Source: Streptomyces sp. NBS 14/10
GTDB lineage: Bacteria > Actinomycetota > Actinomycetes > Streptomycetales > Streptomycetaceae
Direction of reading: 5' to 3'
NCBI RefSeq assembly: GCF_002224125.1
Contig: NZ_NCSM01000057.1
Location: forward strand, 69,899 to 133,898
Length of the DNA: 64,000 nt
Below are positions 45,700-54,489 of the stretch, in pieces (the stretch's first letter is position 1; each line of letters starts with the position of its first letter). The notes under the pieces were generated by a model. That model worked only from the letters and a program-made list of their open reading frames with translations. It was not told where the DNA came from and ran no database searches. Made by a program: the position numbers and the translations under genes.

Positions 45700-46557
45700 T
45701 CATTGAAGGAGGCCCCGCAGCAAGTCACGGCTCTTTTCCACGGACAGGCTGTCCTCGCTCAGCCGCTCCAACACCCGCCGGTACTGCCCCACTTCCTCGG
45801 GTTTGTCGAGGTAGAGCGCGCTGGTCAGCTGTTCCAGATAGACGATGTCCGGCAGGTCGGACTCGGGAAAGCGCAGCAGGGTGAACGCACCGCTCTCCCC
45901 GGCGTGTCCGCCGAAGGAGAAGGGCATCACCTGGAGCGTGACATTGGGCTGCTCGGAGACCGTGATGAGGTGCTGGATCTGGGCCCGCATCACGGCCTGT
46001 CCGCCGTAGGGCCGGTGCAGCGCCGCCTCGTCGATCACCACCTGAAAGGCCGGCCCCCGCTCGGAGACCAGCAGTTTCTGCCGCTCCAGCCGCAGCGCGA
46101 CCCGGCGGTCCACCTCGGAGTGGCAGGCCTGCGGCTGACCGCGGGTGACGACGGCGTGGGCATAGCCCTCGGTCTGCAGCAGACCGTGTACGAACTGCAC
46201 CTCGTAGCAGGAGATATGCGAGGCGGCGCCCTCCAGACCGACATAGGTCTGGAACCAGCTCGGCAGCACATCGCCGTAACTGTGCCACCAGCCCGCGACA
46301 TTGGCCTCGCGCGCCAGACCCAGCAGGGACGCGCGCTCGGTCTCGTCCGCGACCCCATAGAGCGTGAGCAGGTCCTCGATGTCGCGCGCCTTGAAGCTCA
46401 CCCGGCCCAACTCCATCCGGCTGATCTTGGATTCGGAGGCCCGGATGGAATAACCAGCCGCTTCCCGCGTGATACCACGGGACTCGCGCAACCGCCTGAG
46501 CTGAGAGCCCAGGAGAATCCGGCGCACCACCGATCCGCTCGACTCGCTAGCGCTCAT
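45700..46557 (-). CDS. XRE-family HTH regulator with DUF5753 domain
   Basis: 285 residues from ATG 46557. HTH 'GSQLRRLRESRGITREAAGYSIRASESKISRMELGRVSFKARDIEDLLTLYGV' followed by the DUF5753 domain ('LPSWFQTYVGLEGAASHISCYEVQFVHGLLQTEGYAHAVV', 'ERGPAFQVVIDEAALHRPYGG', 'ANVTLQVMPFSFGGHAGESGAFTLLRFPE'-like). Streptomycetes carry many such regulators, usually paired with DUF397 proteins and HATPase anti-sigma-like proteins; this locus has all three. WhiJ is the best-studied relative. Confidence 0.94.
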   Translation of the reverse strand: MSASESSGSVVRRILLGSQLRRLRESRGITREAAGYSIRASESKISRMELGRVSFKARDIEDLLTLYGVADETERASLLGLAREANVAGWWHSYGDVLPSWFQTYVGLEGAASHISCYEVQFVHGLLQTEGYAHAVVTRGQPQACHSEVDRRVALRLERQKLLVSERGPAFQVVIDEAALHRPYGGQAVMRAQIQHLITVSEQPNVTLQVMPFSFGGHAGESGAFTLLRFPESDLPDIVYLEQLTSALYLDKPEEVGQYRRVLERLSEDSLSVEKSRDLLRGLLQ

Positions 46558-46862
46558 GTCTGCGACCCTCCCTGTACGGAACGCACCCTTCCGAAGGCGA
46601 CCCCCGCAGCCCTGAGGCCGAAGTCTGCCACTATTCGGGCTCCGCCCTGTGCACATGTCGTTACTCAAGTGTGAGACGTACGCAAGAGGACGTAGGGAGA
46701 ATCTGTGTCGAAGTTGGGTACATGGCCCCAAAAAAATCTGCGTGCACGTGCATCTGCCCTTGCATCCGTTGTGCGCATTCGGAACCATAGGTCTTGCGCA
46801 CGTGCAAGCTCGTACGAGATCTGGCCAGGATTCGTCAGGGCCACGGATGCAGGAGTGCTCGC
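46558..46862. promoter_or_regulatory. 305-bp divergent region with two GCACGTGC palindromes
   Basis: Between the XRE gene and the HATPase gene. Contains TGCACGTGCA at 46743-46752 and TTGCGCACGTGCAA-like GCACGTGC at 46798-46805, centres 54 bp apart, and an A-run at 46730-46736. No coding signal. The palindromes are candidate operators of the XRE regulator. Confidence 0.55.
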
Positions 46863-47366
46863 ATGGGGACCGAAGGCTCGACCATGCTGGAGCCCGTGTG
46901 GCTGGGGCTCCCCTCGATCGACGCTCCCGGCGTCTCCGGTTCCGCCTCCTGCTCGCTGCCCGCCCGCTTCGAAGCGGTCCAAGGAGCCCGGCGGTTCACC
47001 GGCGCCACGCTCGCACAGTGGGAACTCCCGGAGATGTTCGACGAGGTCGCCCTGGTCGTCTCCGAGCTGGTCACCAACGCCCTGCGCCATGCCTGCCCCG
47101 GCGTCCGCCCGGACGGCCCGCCGGGTACGGAGGCCGAGGCGCAGGTGCGGCTGCACCTGATGCGCTGGCGCTCACGGCTGGTGTGCGCGGTCCGGGACCC
47201 GAGCGAGAAGAGCCCGGTGGCCGGCGAGGCCGACTTCAGCCAGGAGTCGGGAAGAGGGCTCTATCTCGTGGAGTCCTTCACCGACGACTGGGGCTGGCAT
47301 CCGCTGGCCGGGACGCTGCGCGGCAAGGTCGTCTGGGCGCTGTTCCTGCTGCCGCGACCGCGATAG
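46863..47366 (+). CDS. HATPase (anti-sigma/SpoIIAB-like) ATP-binding protein
   Basis: 167 residues from ATG 46863 (GGAG 7 nt upstream). Histidine-kinase-like ATPase fold: N box 'EVALVVSELVTNALRHACPG', G1 'LVCAVRDPSEKSP', G2 'ESGRGLYLVESFTDDWGWHPL', 'GKVVWALFLL'. No phosphotransfer His domain, so an anti-sigma-type kinase. Divergent from the XRE-DUF5753 gene, the common streptomycete arrangement. The stop lies in a duplicated 13-bp unit. Confidence 0.93.
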   Translation: MGTEGSTMLEPVWLGLPSIDAPGVSGSASCSLPARFEAVQGARRFTGATLAQWELPEMFDEVALVVSELVTNALRHACPGVRPDGPPGTEAEAQVRLHLMRWRSRLVCAVRDPSEKSPVAGEADFSQESGRGLYLVESFTDDWGWHPLAGTLRGKVVWALFLLPRPR

Positions 47367-47380
47367 GTGCCGCGACCGCG
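47350..47380. repeat. Duplicated 13-bp unit flanking the HATPase stop
   Basis: TGCCGCGACCGCG occurs at 47350-47362 and 47368-47380 (18-bp period); the stop TAG (47364-47366) lies between the copies, at the end of the first 18-bp period. Confidence 0.85.
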
Positions 47381-47409
47381 CTACGCGCCAGGCGTTCCGT
47401 CCCGACCAC

Positions 47410-48561
47410 TCATAGGGGGCTGGACTTCGGCGGGGCGGCCGTCGCGTCCAGCGCATGCAGCTGGAAGAGCCGCGTCACATCGTGGGCGGTGACGATCCCC
47501 TCCAGATGGCCATGGTCGACGACCAGGATCGGCATACCGCCCCCGGGCCGCGCCCCCCGGTCCATGACCTCGTTCAGAAGATCGCCCGGCACGGCGAGCG
47601 TGCACCTGGAGAGCGGCGTGGCCACATCGCGTACCCGCTGCATCCCCCGGTTCCCGGACGGCACCGCCGCGAGGCCGCGCAGACTCACCAGCCCGCTCGG
47701 CCGGCCCTCGAAGTCGAGAACCGGCAGCACCGAATGCCGGGCCGGCGCCGCCACCTCGTCGATGAAGCGGTCCACGGTCAGCCAGTCGGCCCCGGCGGCC
47801 ACCGGATGGGACATGGCATCGGCCACCCGCACCCCGCGCAGGGTCTCGGTGAGGGTGGCGTGCTGCCGCTCCGCGTTGGCGATGATCACCATGAAGAGAC
47901 CGATGAGCGAGAACCACAAACCGCCCGTGGCCCCCCGGATGAACGCCACCCAGCCGAAGGCGATCATCGCCATGCCGAAGATCTGGCCGCTGCGGCCCGC
48001 CGCCCGTTCGGCCCGCTCCCGGTCCCCCGTGCGCCACCACATCACGGCCTGCACCACCCGCCCCCCGTCCAGCGGCGCGGCGGGCAGCAGATTGAAGACA
48101 CCCAGCAGCAGATTGGCCCACCCCAGCCACAGCAGCAGCGCCGCGGGTATCCCCCAGCCGATCAGACCGTGCGCCCCGATCCCCGCCCCGATCGCGGCGC
48201 CCCCGATCACCAGGCTGGTGATCGGGCCGCTGACGGCCACCAACAGCGCCACGCCCGCGGTCCGCGGCCGTCCCATCTTGGTCATGCCGCCCAGCGCCCA
48301 CAGCGTCACATCCTCGACCGAGACGCCTTTCCTGCGGGCGGTGACCGCATGCGCGGCCTCGTGCAGCAGCAGGCTCCCCATCAGCAGCGCCGCTCCGATC
48401 ACGCTGGCGGCGGCGTAGACGACGTTCGAATGGCCCGGGGTCCAGGCCGGGAGCGTCTCATGGCCCAGGCCGTAGGCGAGCAGGGCCACCAGCACCGGGA
48501 CGCTCCAGTGCATCCGCAGTGGCACTCCGAGAACATGTCCGACGCGCATCGACCCGTTCAT
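47410..48561 (-). CDS. Site-2 protease family (M50) membrane metalloprotease with CBS domains
   Basis: 383 residues, six or so hydrophobic segments. Zinc motif HEAAH at His66-His70 ('SLLLHEAAHAVTARRKG'); second motif 'NLLPAAPLDGGRVVQAVMWW' supplies the Asp ligand. C-terminal ~120 residues hold two CBS repeats ('VADAMSHPVAAGADWLTVDRFIDEV', 'VRDVATPLSRCTLAVPGDLLNEVMDRG'). Intramembrane proteases of this type cleave anti-sigma factors or signal peptides; the CBS part may sense nucleotides. No partner gene is adjacent apart from the HATPase regulator. Confidence 0.93.
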   Translation of the reverse strand: MNGSMRVGHVLGVPLRMHWSVPVLVALLAYGLGHETLPAWTPGHSNVVYAAASVIGAALLMGSLLLHEAAHAVTARRKGVSVEDVTLWALGGMTKMGRPRTAGVALLVAVSGPITSLVIGGAAIGAGIGAHGLIGWGIPAALLLWLGWANLLLGVFNLLPAAPLDGGRVVQAVMWWRTGDRERAERAAGRSGQIFGMAMIAFGWVAFIRGATGGLWFSLIGLFMVIIANAERQHATLTETLRGVRVADAMSHPVAAGADWLTVDRFIDEVAAPARHSVLPVLDFEGRPSGLVSLRGLAAVPSGNRGMQRVRDVATPLSRCTLAVPGDLLNEVMDRGARPGGGMPILVVDHGHLEGIVTAHDVTRLFQLHALDATAAPPKSSPL

Positions 48562-48640
48562 AGCCGTATCTCCCCAGCCGTCTCATCCAGCCGGGCATCG
48601 CACCCACCTACCAGTGTCGCTCACCGCGGCGGGGCCGGAA

Positions 48641-48730
48641 CGGGATGAATCAGACCGGGCCGAATCAGACTGCGACGAATCGGACCGGGATAGGCCAGGA
48701 CGGTTCAGGCCGGAACAGATCAGGCCAGGT
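48641..48730. repeat. Six tandem 15-bp units spanning the DUF397 stop
   Basis: Units start at 48641, 48656, 48671, 48686, 48701 and 48716 (e.g. CGGGCCGAATCAGAC, CAGATCAGGCCAGGT). The last unit contains the real stop (complement of 48720-48722). 15-bp spacing keeps the TGA of several units in frame with the gene. Confidence 0.9.
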
Positions 48731-48980
48731 CGCGCACCAAGTGGTCGAATTCGCCGCCCTTGATGCCGAGCAGCATCGCCTCGACCTCGGCCGGGGTGTA
48801 AATGAGGGCCGGGCCGTCCGGGTAGCGGGAGTTCCGTACGGCGACATGTCCGCCCGGCAGCTTGGCGAACTCCACACACGAGCCCTGGGAATTGCTGTGG
48901 CTGCTCTTCTGCCAGGCGGCCTCTTGCAGGTCCGCGGCCGCCATGCCGTTGTACGGGTGGTCGCGCACAGGGCTCTCCAC
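48720..48980 (-). CDS. DUF397 domain protein
   Basis: 86 residues: 'AAWQKSSHSNSQGSCVEFAKLPGGHVAVRNSRYPDGPALIYTPAEVEAMLLGIKGGEFDHLV'. The W-x-K-S-S-x-S and V-A-V-R-x-S-x-x-P-x-G motifs are definitive. DUF397 proteins are the small partners of XRE-DUF5753 regulators (WhiJ-type systems), as here within 2.2 kb. The upstream region carries the same TGCACGTGCA palindrome as the XRE/HATPase divergent region. Confidence 0.92.
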   Translation of the reverse strand: MESPVRDHPYNGMAAADLQEAAWQKSSHSNSQGSCVEFAKLPGGHVAVRNSRYPDGPALIYTPAEVEAMLLGIKGGEFDHLVRDLA

Positions 48981-49349
48981 TGGTTAGTGCAGCTGTCAAC
49001 TGACCCGGATCATAACGCTGTTGGGCTGCAAATGCATGAGCATTCGAACGAGCAAATGCATTCGCATATGCATCAGCAGATGCACGTGCACCATGTGTAT
49101 CCAGACGATCACCCGATGATCACCGGGAAGCGTAGGGCAACGGCGATCCGTACGGTCGACATATACGGTCGATAGAGGTGACGCAGGAGACGCCCGACAG
49201 GTTCTCCCACACCTGGAAATTCTTCCGGAATTACGCATTCCGGGCATGGCATCCAAAAGCCGCCGCATACGCACGATCTCCCGGACAGCAAAAACCGCAG
49301 GCCAGTGGCGTGGCCTGCGGTTTTCGCGCTCGTCTCGTAGCGGCGGGGG
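48981..49349. promoter_or_regulatory. 369-bp gap with TGCA-rich palindromes and a terminator
   Basis: Upstream of the DUF397 gene. 49026-49095 is unusually AT-rich, with repeated ATGCAT, GCATATGC and AAATGCA motifs and TGCACGTGCA at 49081-49090. Nothing coding is seen. The GH43 terminator lies at 49292-49325. Confidence 0.55.
49292..49325 (-). terminator. Terminator of the GH43 gene
   Basis: 13-bp stem AAAACCGCAGGCC/GGCCTGCGGTTTT with an 8-nt loop, ~25 nt past the GH43 stop; A and T ends make it usable from either side. Confidence 0.9.
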
Positions 49350-50543
49350 TCAGCGCACAGCGGCGGCCGGCGTCCCGGAGGGCTCGGCCAGGGCGGTGGA
49401 CGTGGAGACGGGCGCACCGAAGTTCGGGGTGCCGTCGGCGTTCCAGTTCACCTTCTGGGCCCGGGTGGTCCGGGTTCCGCTGCAGCCGTCCGTGGCCTTG
49501 GAGTTCGCGTGGTAGGCCATCCAGACCTCCTTCCCGTCGGGTGACGGGAAGAAGAAGTTGTGGCCGGGCCCGTAGACCCCGTTCGCGTCATTGCGCTGGA
49601 AAACCGGGTTGGCGAACTTCTTCCACGCGCCCGCCGCCAGCGGGTCGCTTCCGGTCAGCTCCATCAGCCCCAGTTTGTAGTCGGGGGTGTCGCAGTGCGA
49701 GGCGGAGAAGGTCAGGAAGGTCCGCCCGCCGTGCTGGAGGATGGTCGGCCCCTCATTGACCCCGGAGCCCACCTTCTCCCAGCTGTAGGTGGGGCTCGCG
49801 ATGCGGACGGCGCCGCCGGTCGGGGTCCATGGGTTGCTCATCCGGACCGCGTACAGGTTCTGCGTGCCGCCCTCCCAGAAGGAGTAGAGCAGGTAGAGGC
49901 GGCCGTCGGGCATGGACAGATAGCTGCTGTCGATCATCCAGCGGTTGTCGCCGTACGGATCGACCTGGCCCTTGTACGTGTACGGGCCCAGCGGGTTGTT
50001 CCCGGCGCTCTCCAGGACGTGGACGTGCTGGTGGTCGATGTTCGCGGAGACGCCCGCGCTGTAGGTCAGATACCAGCGCAGACCGTTGGGGCCGTTGAGG
50101 CGGTGCAGCTCGGGCGCCCAGAAGTTGCAGCAGCGGGACGCGACGGTCTCGCTGTAGATCGTCGTCGGGGCCGCGGTCTTCAGGCCGCCGAGCGTGGGCG
50201 ATCTGCGCATCTCCCAGTGGGAGGCCCAGGTGGTGCCGAGGTGGTAGTAGTACCCGGCATAACGGATGATCGTCGGGTCCGCGCCGTTCTGCGTCACGAT
50301 CGGGTTGGTGAACGTCCCGGCCACCACGGCGGAGTCGGCAGCGGTGGTGGGCGAGCCGGCACCGGCGGTGGGCGAGCCGGCACCGGCGGCGGGCGAATCA
50401 GCTTCGGTGGCGGGCGAATCAGCTTCGGCAGCAGCGGGCGAGTCGGCCCTGGCCGTGGGTGCGCCGCCCGTCTGAGTTAAGGCGAGGAGCGCGAGGAGAG
50501 CCGCCGCGAGGAGCGGCAGCGCTCTGGTGCGGATACGGGTCAT
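49350..50543 (-). CDS. Secreted glycoside hydrolase family 43 protein
   Basis: 397 residues from ATG 50543 (GGAG 6-7 nt upstream). Signal peptide 'MTRIRTRALPLLAAALLALLALTQTGG', then a repetitive linker (AEADSPATEADSPAAG...). GH43 five-blade propeller: catalytic base Asp in 'NGADPTIIRYAGYYYHLGTTW', the pKa-modulating Asp in 'WMIDSSYLSMPDGRLYL', acid Glu in 'GVNEGPTILQHGGRTFLTFSAS'. The family cleaves arabinan/xylan side chains; arabinanase or arabinofuranosidase is the best guess. Secreted for plant-polymer use. Confidence 0.92.
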   Translation of the reverse strand: MTRIRTRALPLLAAALLALLALTQTGGAPTARADSPAAAEADSPATEADSPAAGAGSPTAGAGSPTTAADSAVVAGTFTNPIVTQNGADPTIIRYAGYYYHLGTTWASHWEMRRSPTLGGLKTAAPTTIYSETVASRCCNFWAPELHRLNGPNGLRWYLTYSAGVSANIDHQHVHVLESAGNNPLGPYTYKGQVDPYGDNRWMIDSSYLSMPDGRLYLLYSFWEGGTQNLYAVRMSNPWTPTGGAVRIASPTYSWEKVGSGVNEGPTILQHGGRTFLTFSASHCDTPDYKLGLMELTGSDPLAAGAWKKFANPVFQRNDANGVYGPGHNFFFPSPDGKEVWMAYHANSKATDGCSGTRTTRAQKVNWNADGTPNFGAPVSTSTALAEPSGTPAAAVR

Positions 50544-50687
50544 TGACGGCTCCAAGGTTCGAGATTTCGAACACCATTCGTCACTCCGGACGGAAAGTAG
50601 GGGCGCCGCGCCTCAGGGTCAACCCCTTTCACAGCCGTGGCCTCACCTCCGCCGGTTTTGTCAGACCCCCCTGTCACACTCACCAAC

Positions 50688-52409
50688 ATGAGATGGGCGC
50701 TGGCTGAGACGGGTGACGGGGGCGCTCGTCTCTGCCCGCTGGACCCCGCGGGGCGGGCCGCCGGTCCGATCGTCGAGGTCACGGCCGCGGCCGGGGGCGC
50801 CGTCGAGGCCGTACGGTCCCGGCCGGAGGTCGAGCGCTGGGTGTGGCGGTCGACCGCCGAGCTCTACCCGCGGCTGCTCGCCGCGGGCGTCCGCGTCGAG
50901 CGGTGCTACGACCTGGAGGCCGCCGAGGCCCTGCTGCTCGGCCACGAAGGGCGGTGCGGCGAGCCGCGTTCGCTGACCGCGGCGTGGGCGCGGCTGCGCC
51001 GGCTGCCGGTCCCCGAGGACCCGCCGGTGCGAGCTGCCGAGACACAGCCGTCGCTCTTCGAGCCCGGCCCGGTGCCGCTGCCGCCCGGCACCGACCCCCT
51101 CGACGCGCTGCTGGCGGTCTACGCCGGACAGCTGACCCGTACCGAGGCGGCCGAGCACCCCGGCCGGATGCGGCTGCTGACCGCGGCCGAGTCGGCCGGG
51201 ACCCTGGTGGCGGCCGAGCTGCGCCGGGCCGGGGTGCCCTGGCGGGCCGACCGCCACCGCGAGCTGCTGGACGAACTGCTCGGCGAGCGTTACCCGGGCG
51301 GTCTGGAACCGCGGCGGCTGGCCGAGCTGGCCGACGAGGTGTCCCGCGCTTTCGGGGGCGTACGGGTGCGGCCCGATCTGCCGGCCGAGGTCCTCAAGGC
51401 GTTCGCGCGCGCGGGCATCTCGCTCAGCTCCACCCGTGCCTGGGAGCTGCGGGACATCGACCACCCCGCCGTGGAGCCGCTGCTGCGCTACAAGAAGCTC
51501 TACCGTCTGCACACCGCGCACGGCTGGGCGTGGCTGCAGTCCTGGGTGCGGGACGGCCGCTTCCGCCCCGAGTATGTGCCCGGCGGCACGGTCTCCGGCC
51601 GCTGGACCACCAACGGCGGCGGAGCGCTGCAGATCCCCAAGGTGGTGCGGCGGGCGGTGGTCGCCGACGAGGGGTGGCGGCTGGTGGTCGCCGACGCCGA
51701 CCAGATAGAGCCACGTGTCCTGGCGGCCGTCTCCCGCGATCCGGGCCTGATGGAGATAGCGGGCAGCGGGCGGGATCTGTACGCGACGCTGTCCGACCGC
51801 GCCTTCTCCGGCCGGCGCGACCAGGCCAAGCTCGCACTCCTCGGCGCGATCTACGGCCAGACCTCGGGCGACGGCCTCAAGCACCTCGCGGCCCTGCGGC
51901 GCCGCTTCCCGGCCGCCGTGGCGTACGTGGACGAGGCGGCCCGGGCCGGTGAGGAGGGGCGGCTGGTGCGCACCTGGCTGGGCCGCACCTGCCCGCCCGC
52001 CTCCGCGGGCGGCGACCCGGCCGACGAGGCGGGCCTGCCGCGCGACCAGGACGAGGAGCCGACGTACGGCAGCACGGCCGGCGCCCGCGCCCGCGGGCGG
52101 TTCACCCGTAACTTCGTCGTCCAGGGCAGCGCCGCCGACTGGGCGGTGCTGGTGCTCGCCGCGCTGCGGCAGTCGCTGGCCGGGGCGGGGCTCCGCGCTG
52201 AGCTGGTGTTCTTCCAACACGACGAGGTCATCGTGCACTGCCCGGCCGAGGAGGTCCCGCAGGTGCGGGAGGCGATCGCGGCGGCGGGCGAGACGGCGGG
52301 GCGGATCGCCTTCGGCGAGACGCCCGTGCGGTTCTCGCTCACCGCGGCCGCCGTGCAGTGCTACGCCGACGCCAAGGACAACCCGGACGTCGGCGAGTAC
52401 GGCGAATAA
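50688..52409 (+). CDS. Pol I-like 3'-5' exonuclease/DNA polymerase without 5' nuclease
   Basis: 573 residues from 'MRWALAETGDGGARL'. The C-terminal ~350 residues form a family A polymerase palm: motif A 'VVADADQIEPRVLAAVSRD', motif B 'RDQAKLALLGAIYGQTSGDGL' (Lys and Tyr), motif C 'LVFFQHDEVIVHCPAEE'. Usual Pol I motif A is DYSQIELR and motif C is VHDE, so both show conservative changes. The N-terminal region is exonuclease-like but reduced. This is a streptomycete-specific second polymerase; substrate and role are not known. The stop is in a tandem repeat. Confidence 0.92.
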   Translation: MRWALAETGDGGARLCPLDPAGRAAGPIVEVTAAAGGAVEAVRSRPEVERWVWRSTAELYPRLLAAGVRVERCYDLEAAEALLLGHEGRCGEPRSLTAAWARLRRLPVPEDPPVRAAETQPSLFEPGPVPLPPGTDPLDALLAVYAGQLTRTEAAEHPGRMRLLTAAESAGTLVAAELRRAGVPWRADRHRELLDELLGERYPGGLEPRRLAELADEVSRAFGGVRVRPDLPAEVLKAFARAGISLSSTRAWELRDIDHPAVEPLLRYKKLYRLHTAHGWAWLQSWVRDGRFRPEYVPGGTVSGRWTTNGGGALQIPKVVRRAVVADEGWRLVVADADQIEPRVLAAVSRDPGLMEIAGSGRDLYATLSDRAFSGRRDQAKLALLGAIYGQTSGDGLKHLAALRRRFPAAVAYVDEAARAGEEGRLVRTWLGRTCPPASAGGDPADEAGLPRDQDEEPTYGSTAGARARGRFTRNFVVQGSAADWAVLVLAALRQSLAGAGLRAELVFFQHDEVIVHCPAEEVPQVREAIAAAGETAGRIAFGETPVRFSLTAAAVQCYADAKDNPDVGEYGE

Positions 52410-52467
52410 CCGGCGAGTACACCGAATAAGCCGCGTAGCCGAATACGCCGAATACGCCGAATAGGCC
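52391..52467. repeat. 20-bp and 9-bp tandem units spanning the polymerase stop
   Basis: CGGCGAGTACGGCGAATAAC (52391-52410) is followed by a near-copy (52411-52430), then three 9-bp GAATACGCC-like units at 52441-52467. The first 20-mer contains the stop TAA (52407-52409); the second repeats it. Confidence 0.85.
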
Positions 52468-52660
52468 GGGTAACGGGATCGGTCGGCAGCGGTGAGGGCC
52501 GTTCCTCGCCCGACCGGCGCAGCACCGCAGGCGAGGCGGGCGGTCCGGCCCACACGATGATCACAGGGCCGCCGGGCCGACGGCCCCACCACCCCGCCCG
52601 CACGGGAAACCTGACCGCACGGGAGACCCGGCCACACAGGAGACCTGCAGGAGGCCTGAC

Positions 52661-53704
52661 ATGACCATCAGCCTCGATCGGTTGCGCCGCTGCTCCATCG
52701 CCGTCGACCTCGGCGCCGCCAGGACCCGGGTCTATCTCAGGCGCACCGGCCTCGTCGTCGACGAGCCGAGCGTCGCCGCCGTGAACACCCGCACCGGGGG
52801 GCTGATCGCGGTGGGGGCGCTCGCCGAGCGGATGATGGGCCGCACCCCCGACCATATCCGGGTCGTACGGCCCGTATCCGGTGGCCGGGTCGTCGACATC
52901 GCCATGGCCCAGCGCATGTTGCGGTTCCTCGTCGGCAACAAGGTGCGCCGGGCCTGGCGGCGCAAGCCGCTGCTGAGCGCCGCCGTGTGCGTCCCGCACG
53001 ACGCGGACCCGCTGGCGGAGCGCGCCGCCGTCGAGACGCTGACCGGGCTCGGTGCCCGGCGGGTGGAGCTGGTCGACACCCTGATCGCCGCCGCCGTGGG
53101 CTGCGGTCTGCCGGTCGAACGGCCCGAGGCGACGATGATCGTGGTGTGCGGGGCGGCCACCACCCAGGTCGCGGTGTTGTCGCTGGGCTCGATCGTCGCC
53201 GCCGAGCAGGTGGCGGTCGGCGGGGAGACGATCGACCACGCCCTCGTCCAACATATGCGCAACGAGCACGCGTTGATGCTGCCGAGCCAGGCCGTCCGCC
53301 CGCTGCACCTGGCCCTGAGCCGCACCGGTGCGGCCGCGGACGACACCGAGGTGCACGGCCCCGAGGTGCACGGCCGGGACGTGGCCACCGGACTCGCCCG
53401 CTCGGTGCAGATCGACATCGAGGGCATCCGGGCCGTGGTGCAGACCCCGCTGACCGGAGTGCTCGACGCGGTCGGCACGGTGCTCCGCCGCTGCCCGCCC
53501 GATCTGGTCGCCGACCTCGCCGAGCGCGGCATCATGCTGGCGGGCGGCAGCGCGGGGCTCCCCGGTTTCGACGATCTCCTGCGGGAGGCGACCGGTATGC
53601 CGCTGCATATCGCCGAACACCCCGACACCTGCGCCGTCGAGGGGCTTGGCGCCATGATCGAAGGCTCGGTGCGGCCCGTCGTCCTGGACCCCCTGGCCTC
53701 CTGA
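52661..53704 (+). CDS. MreB/Mbl-like actin family protein
   Basis: 347 residues, strong AGGAGG before ATG. Phosphate-1 'CSIAVDLGAARTRVYLRRTG', 'VRPVSGGRVVDIAMAQRMLRFLV', 'VELVDTLIAAAVGCGLPV', phosphate-2 'MIVVCGAATTQVAVLSLGSIV', adenosine motif 'GIMLAGGSAGLPGFDDLLREATGMPLHIAE'. Compared with MreB, phosphate-2 (normally DIGGGTTE) is changed to CGAATTQ, as in streptomycete Mbl proteins I recall. Mbl supports spore-wall synthesis in Streptomyces; whether this is the sole Mbl or a paralogue cannot be told. Confidence 0.88.
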   Translation: MTISLDRLRRCSIAVDLGAARTRVYLRRTGLVVDEPSVAAVNTRTGGLIAVGALAERMMGRTPDHIRVVRPVSGGRVVDIAMAQRMLRFLVGNKVRRAWRRKPLLSAAVCVPHDADPLAERAAVETLTGLGARRVELVDTLIAAAVGCGLPVERPEATMIVVCGAATTQVAVLSLGSIVAAEQVAVGGETIDHALVQHMRNEHALMLPSQAVRPLHLALSRTGAAADDTEVHGPEVHGRDVATGLARSVQIDIEGIRAVVQTPLTGVLDAVGTVLRRCPPDLVADLAERGIMLAGGSAGLPGFDDLLREATGMPLHIAEHPDTCAVEGLGAMIEGSVRPVVLDPLAS

Positions 53705-53892
53705 AGGCCACGACAGCGCAGGTGTCGGGGAGTTCGGCAGAGCCCGGCGGCCGGTGCGGAACGGCGGCGTCCGCGGCCACTTCAAGAAACTTCGCCACGA
53801 GTTGAGCGGCGCTCCCGCCCCGTCCGTAGTGATGGAGGAAGAGGCCGTCCGGGCCACACAACCCCCGGCCAACACACCGGGAGTGTCTGCTG

Positions 53893-54489
53893 ATGATGTC
53901 CAACTCGGGTTCCGTCCTGGAGGTTCTGGTGCGCGACGACGCCGCCGTGACCGATGCACATCGGTCGAGATCCCAGCGCGGTACGCCGGACGAGGAGCTG
54001 ATGCGCGCGCTCTACCAGGAGCACGCCGGACCGCTGCTCGCCTTCGTACTGCGCCTGGTGGCAGGCGACCGGCACCGGGCCGAGGACGTCGTCCAGGAAA
54101 CCCTCGTCCGCGCCTGGCGCAACGCCGACCAGCTCAGCAGGGCCACCGGCTCGATCCGGCCCTGGCTGGTCACCGTGGCCCGGCGGATCGTCATCGACGG
54201 ACACCGCAGCCGCCAGGCCCGTCCGCAGGAAGTCGACCCCTCCCCGCTGGAGCTCATGCCCGCCGAGGACGAGATCGACCGGGCCCTGCGGCTGATGACC
54301 CTCTCGGACGCGATGCACGACCTCAGCGACGCGCACCGCGAGGTGCTCGTCGAGACGTACTTCAAGGGCCGCACGGTCAACGAGGCGGCCCAGACGCTCG
54401 GCATACCCAGCGGGACCGTGCGGTCCCGGGTCTTCTACGCGCTGCGCTCCATGAAGCTCGCGCTTGAGGAAAGAGGAGTGACGGCATGA
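53893..54489 (+). CDS. ECF-type RNA polymerase sigma factor (first pair)
   Basis: 198 residues. Region 2: 'LMRALYQEHAGPLLAFVLRLVAGDRHRAEDVVQETLVRAWRNADQL' with 'RPWLVTVARRIVIDGHRSRQ'; region 4: 'AMHDLSDAHREVLVETYFKGRTVNEAAQTLGIPSGTVRSRVFYALRSMK'. It directs RNA polymerase to specific promoters. Its stop overlaps the anti-sigma gene start by 4 bp (ATGA), so the anti-sigma is co-translated. Confidence 0.94.
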   Translation: MMSNSGSVLEVLVRDDAAVTDAHRSRSQRGTPDEELMRALYQEHAGPLLAFVLRLVAGDRHRAEDVVQETLVRAWRNADQLSRATGSIRPWLVTVARRIVIDGHRSRQARPQEVDPSPLELMPAEDEIDRALRLMTLSDAMHDLSDAHREVLVETYFKGRTVNEAAQTLGIPSGTVRSRVFYALRSMKLALEERGVTA

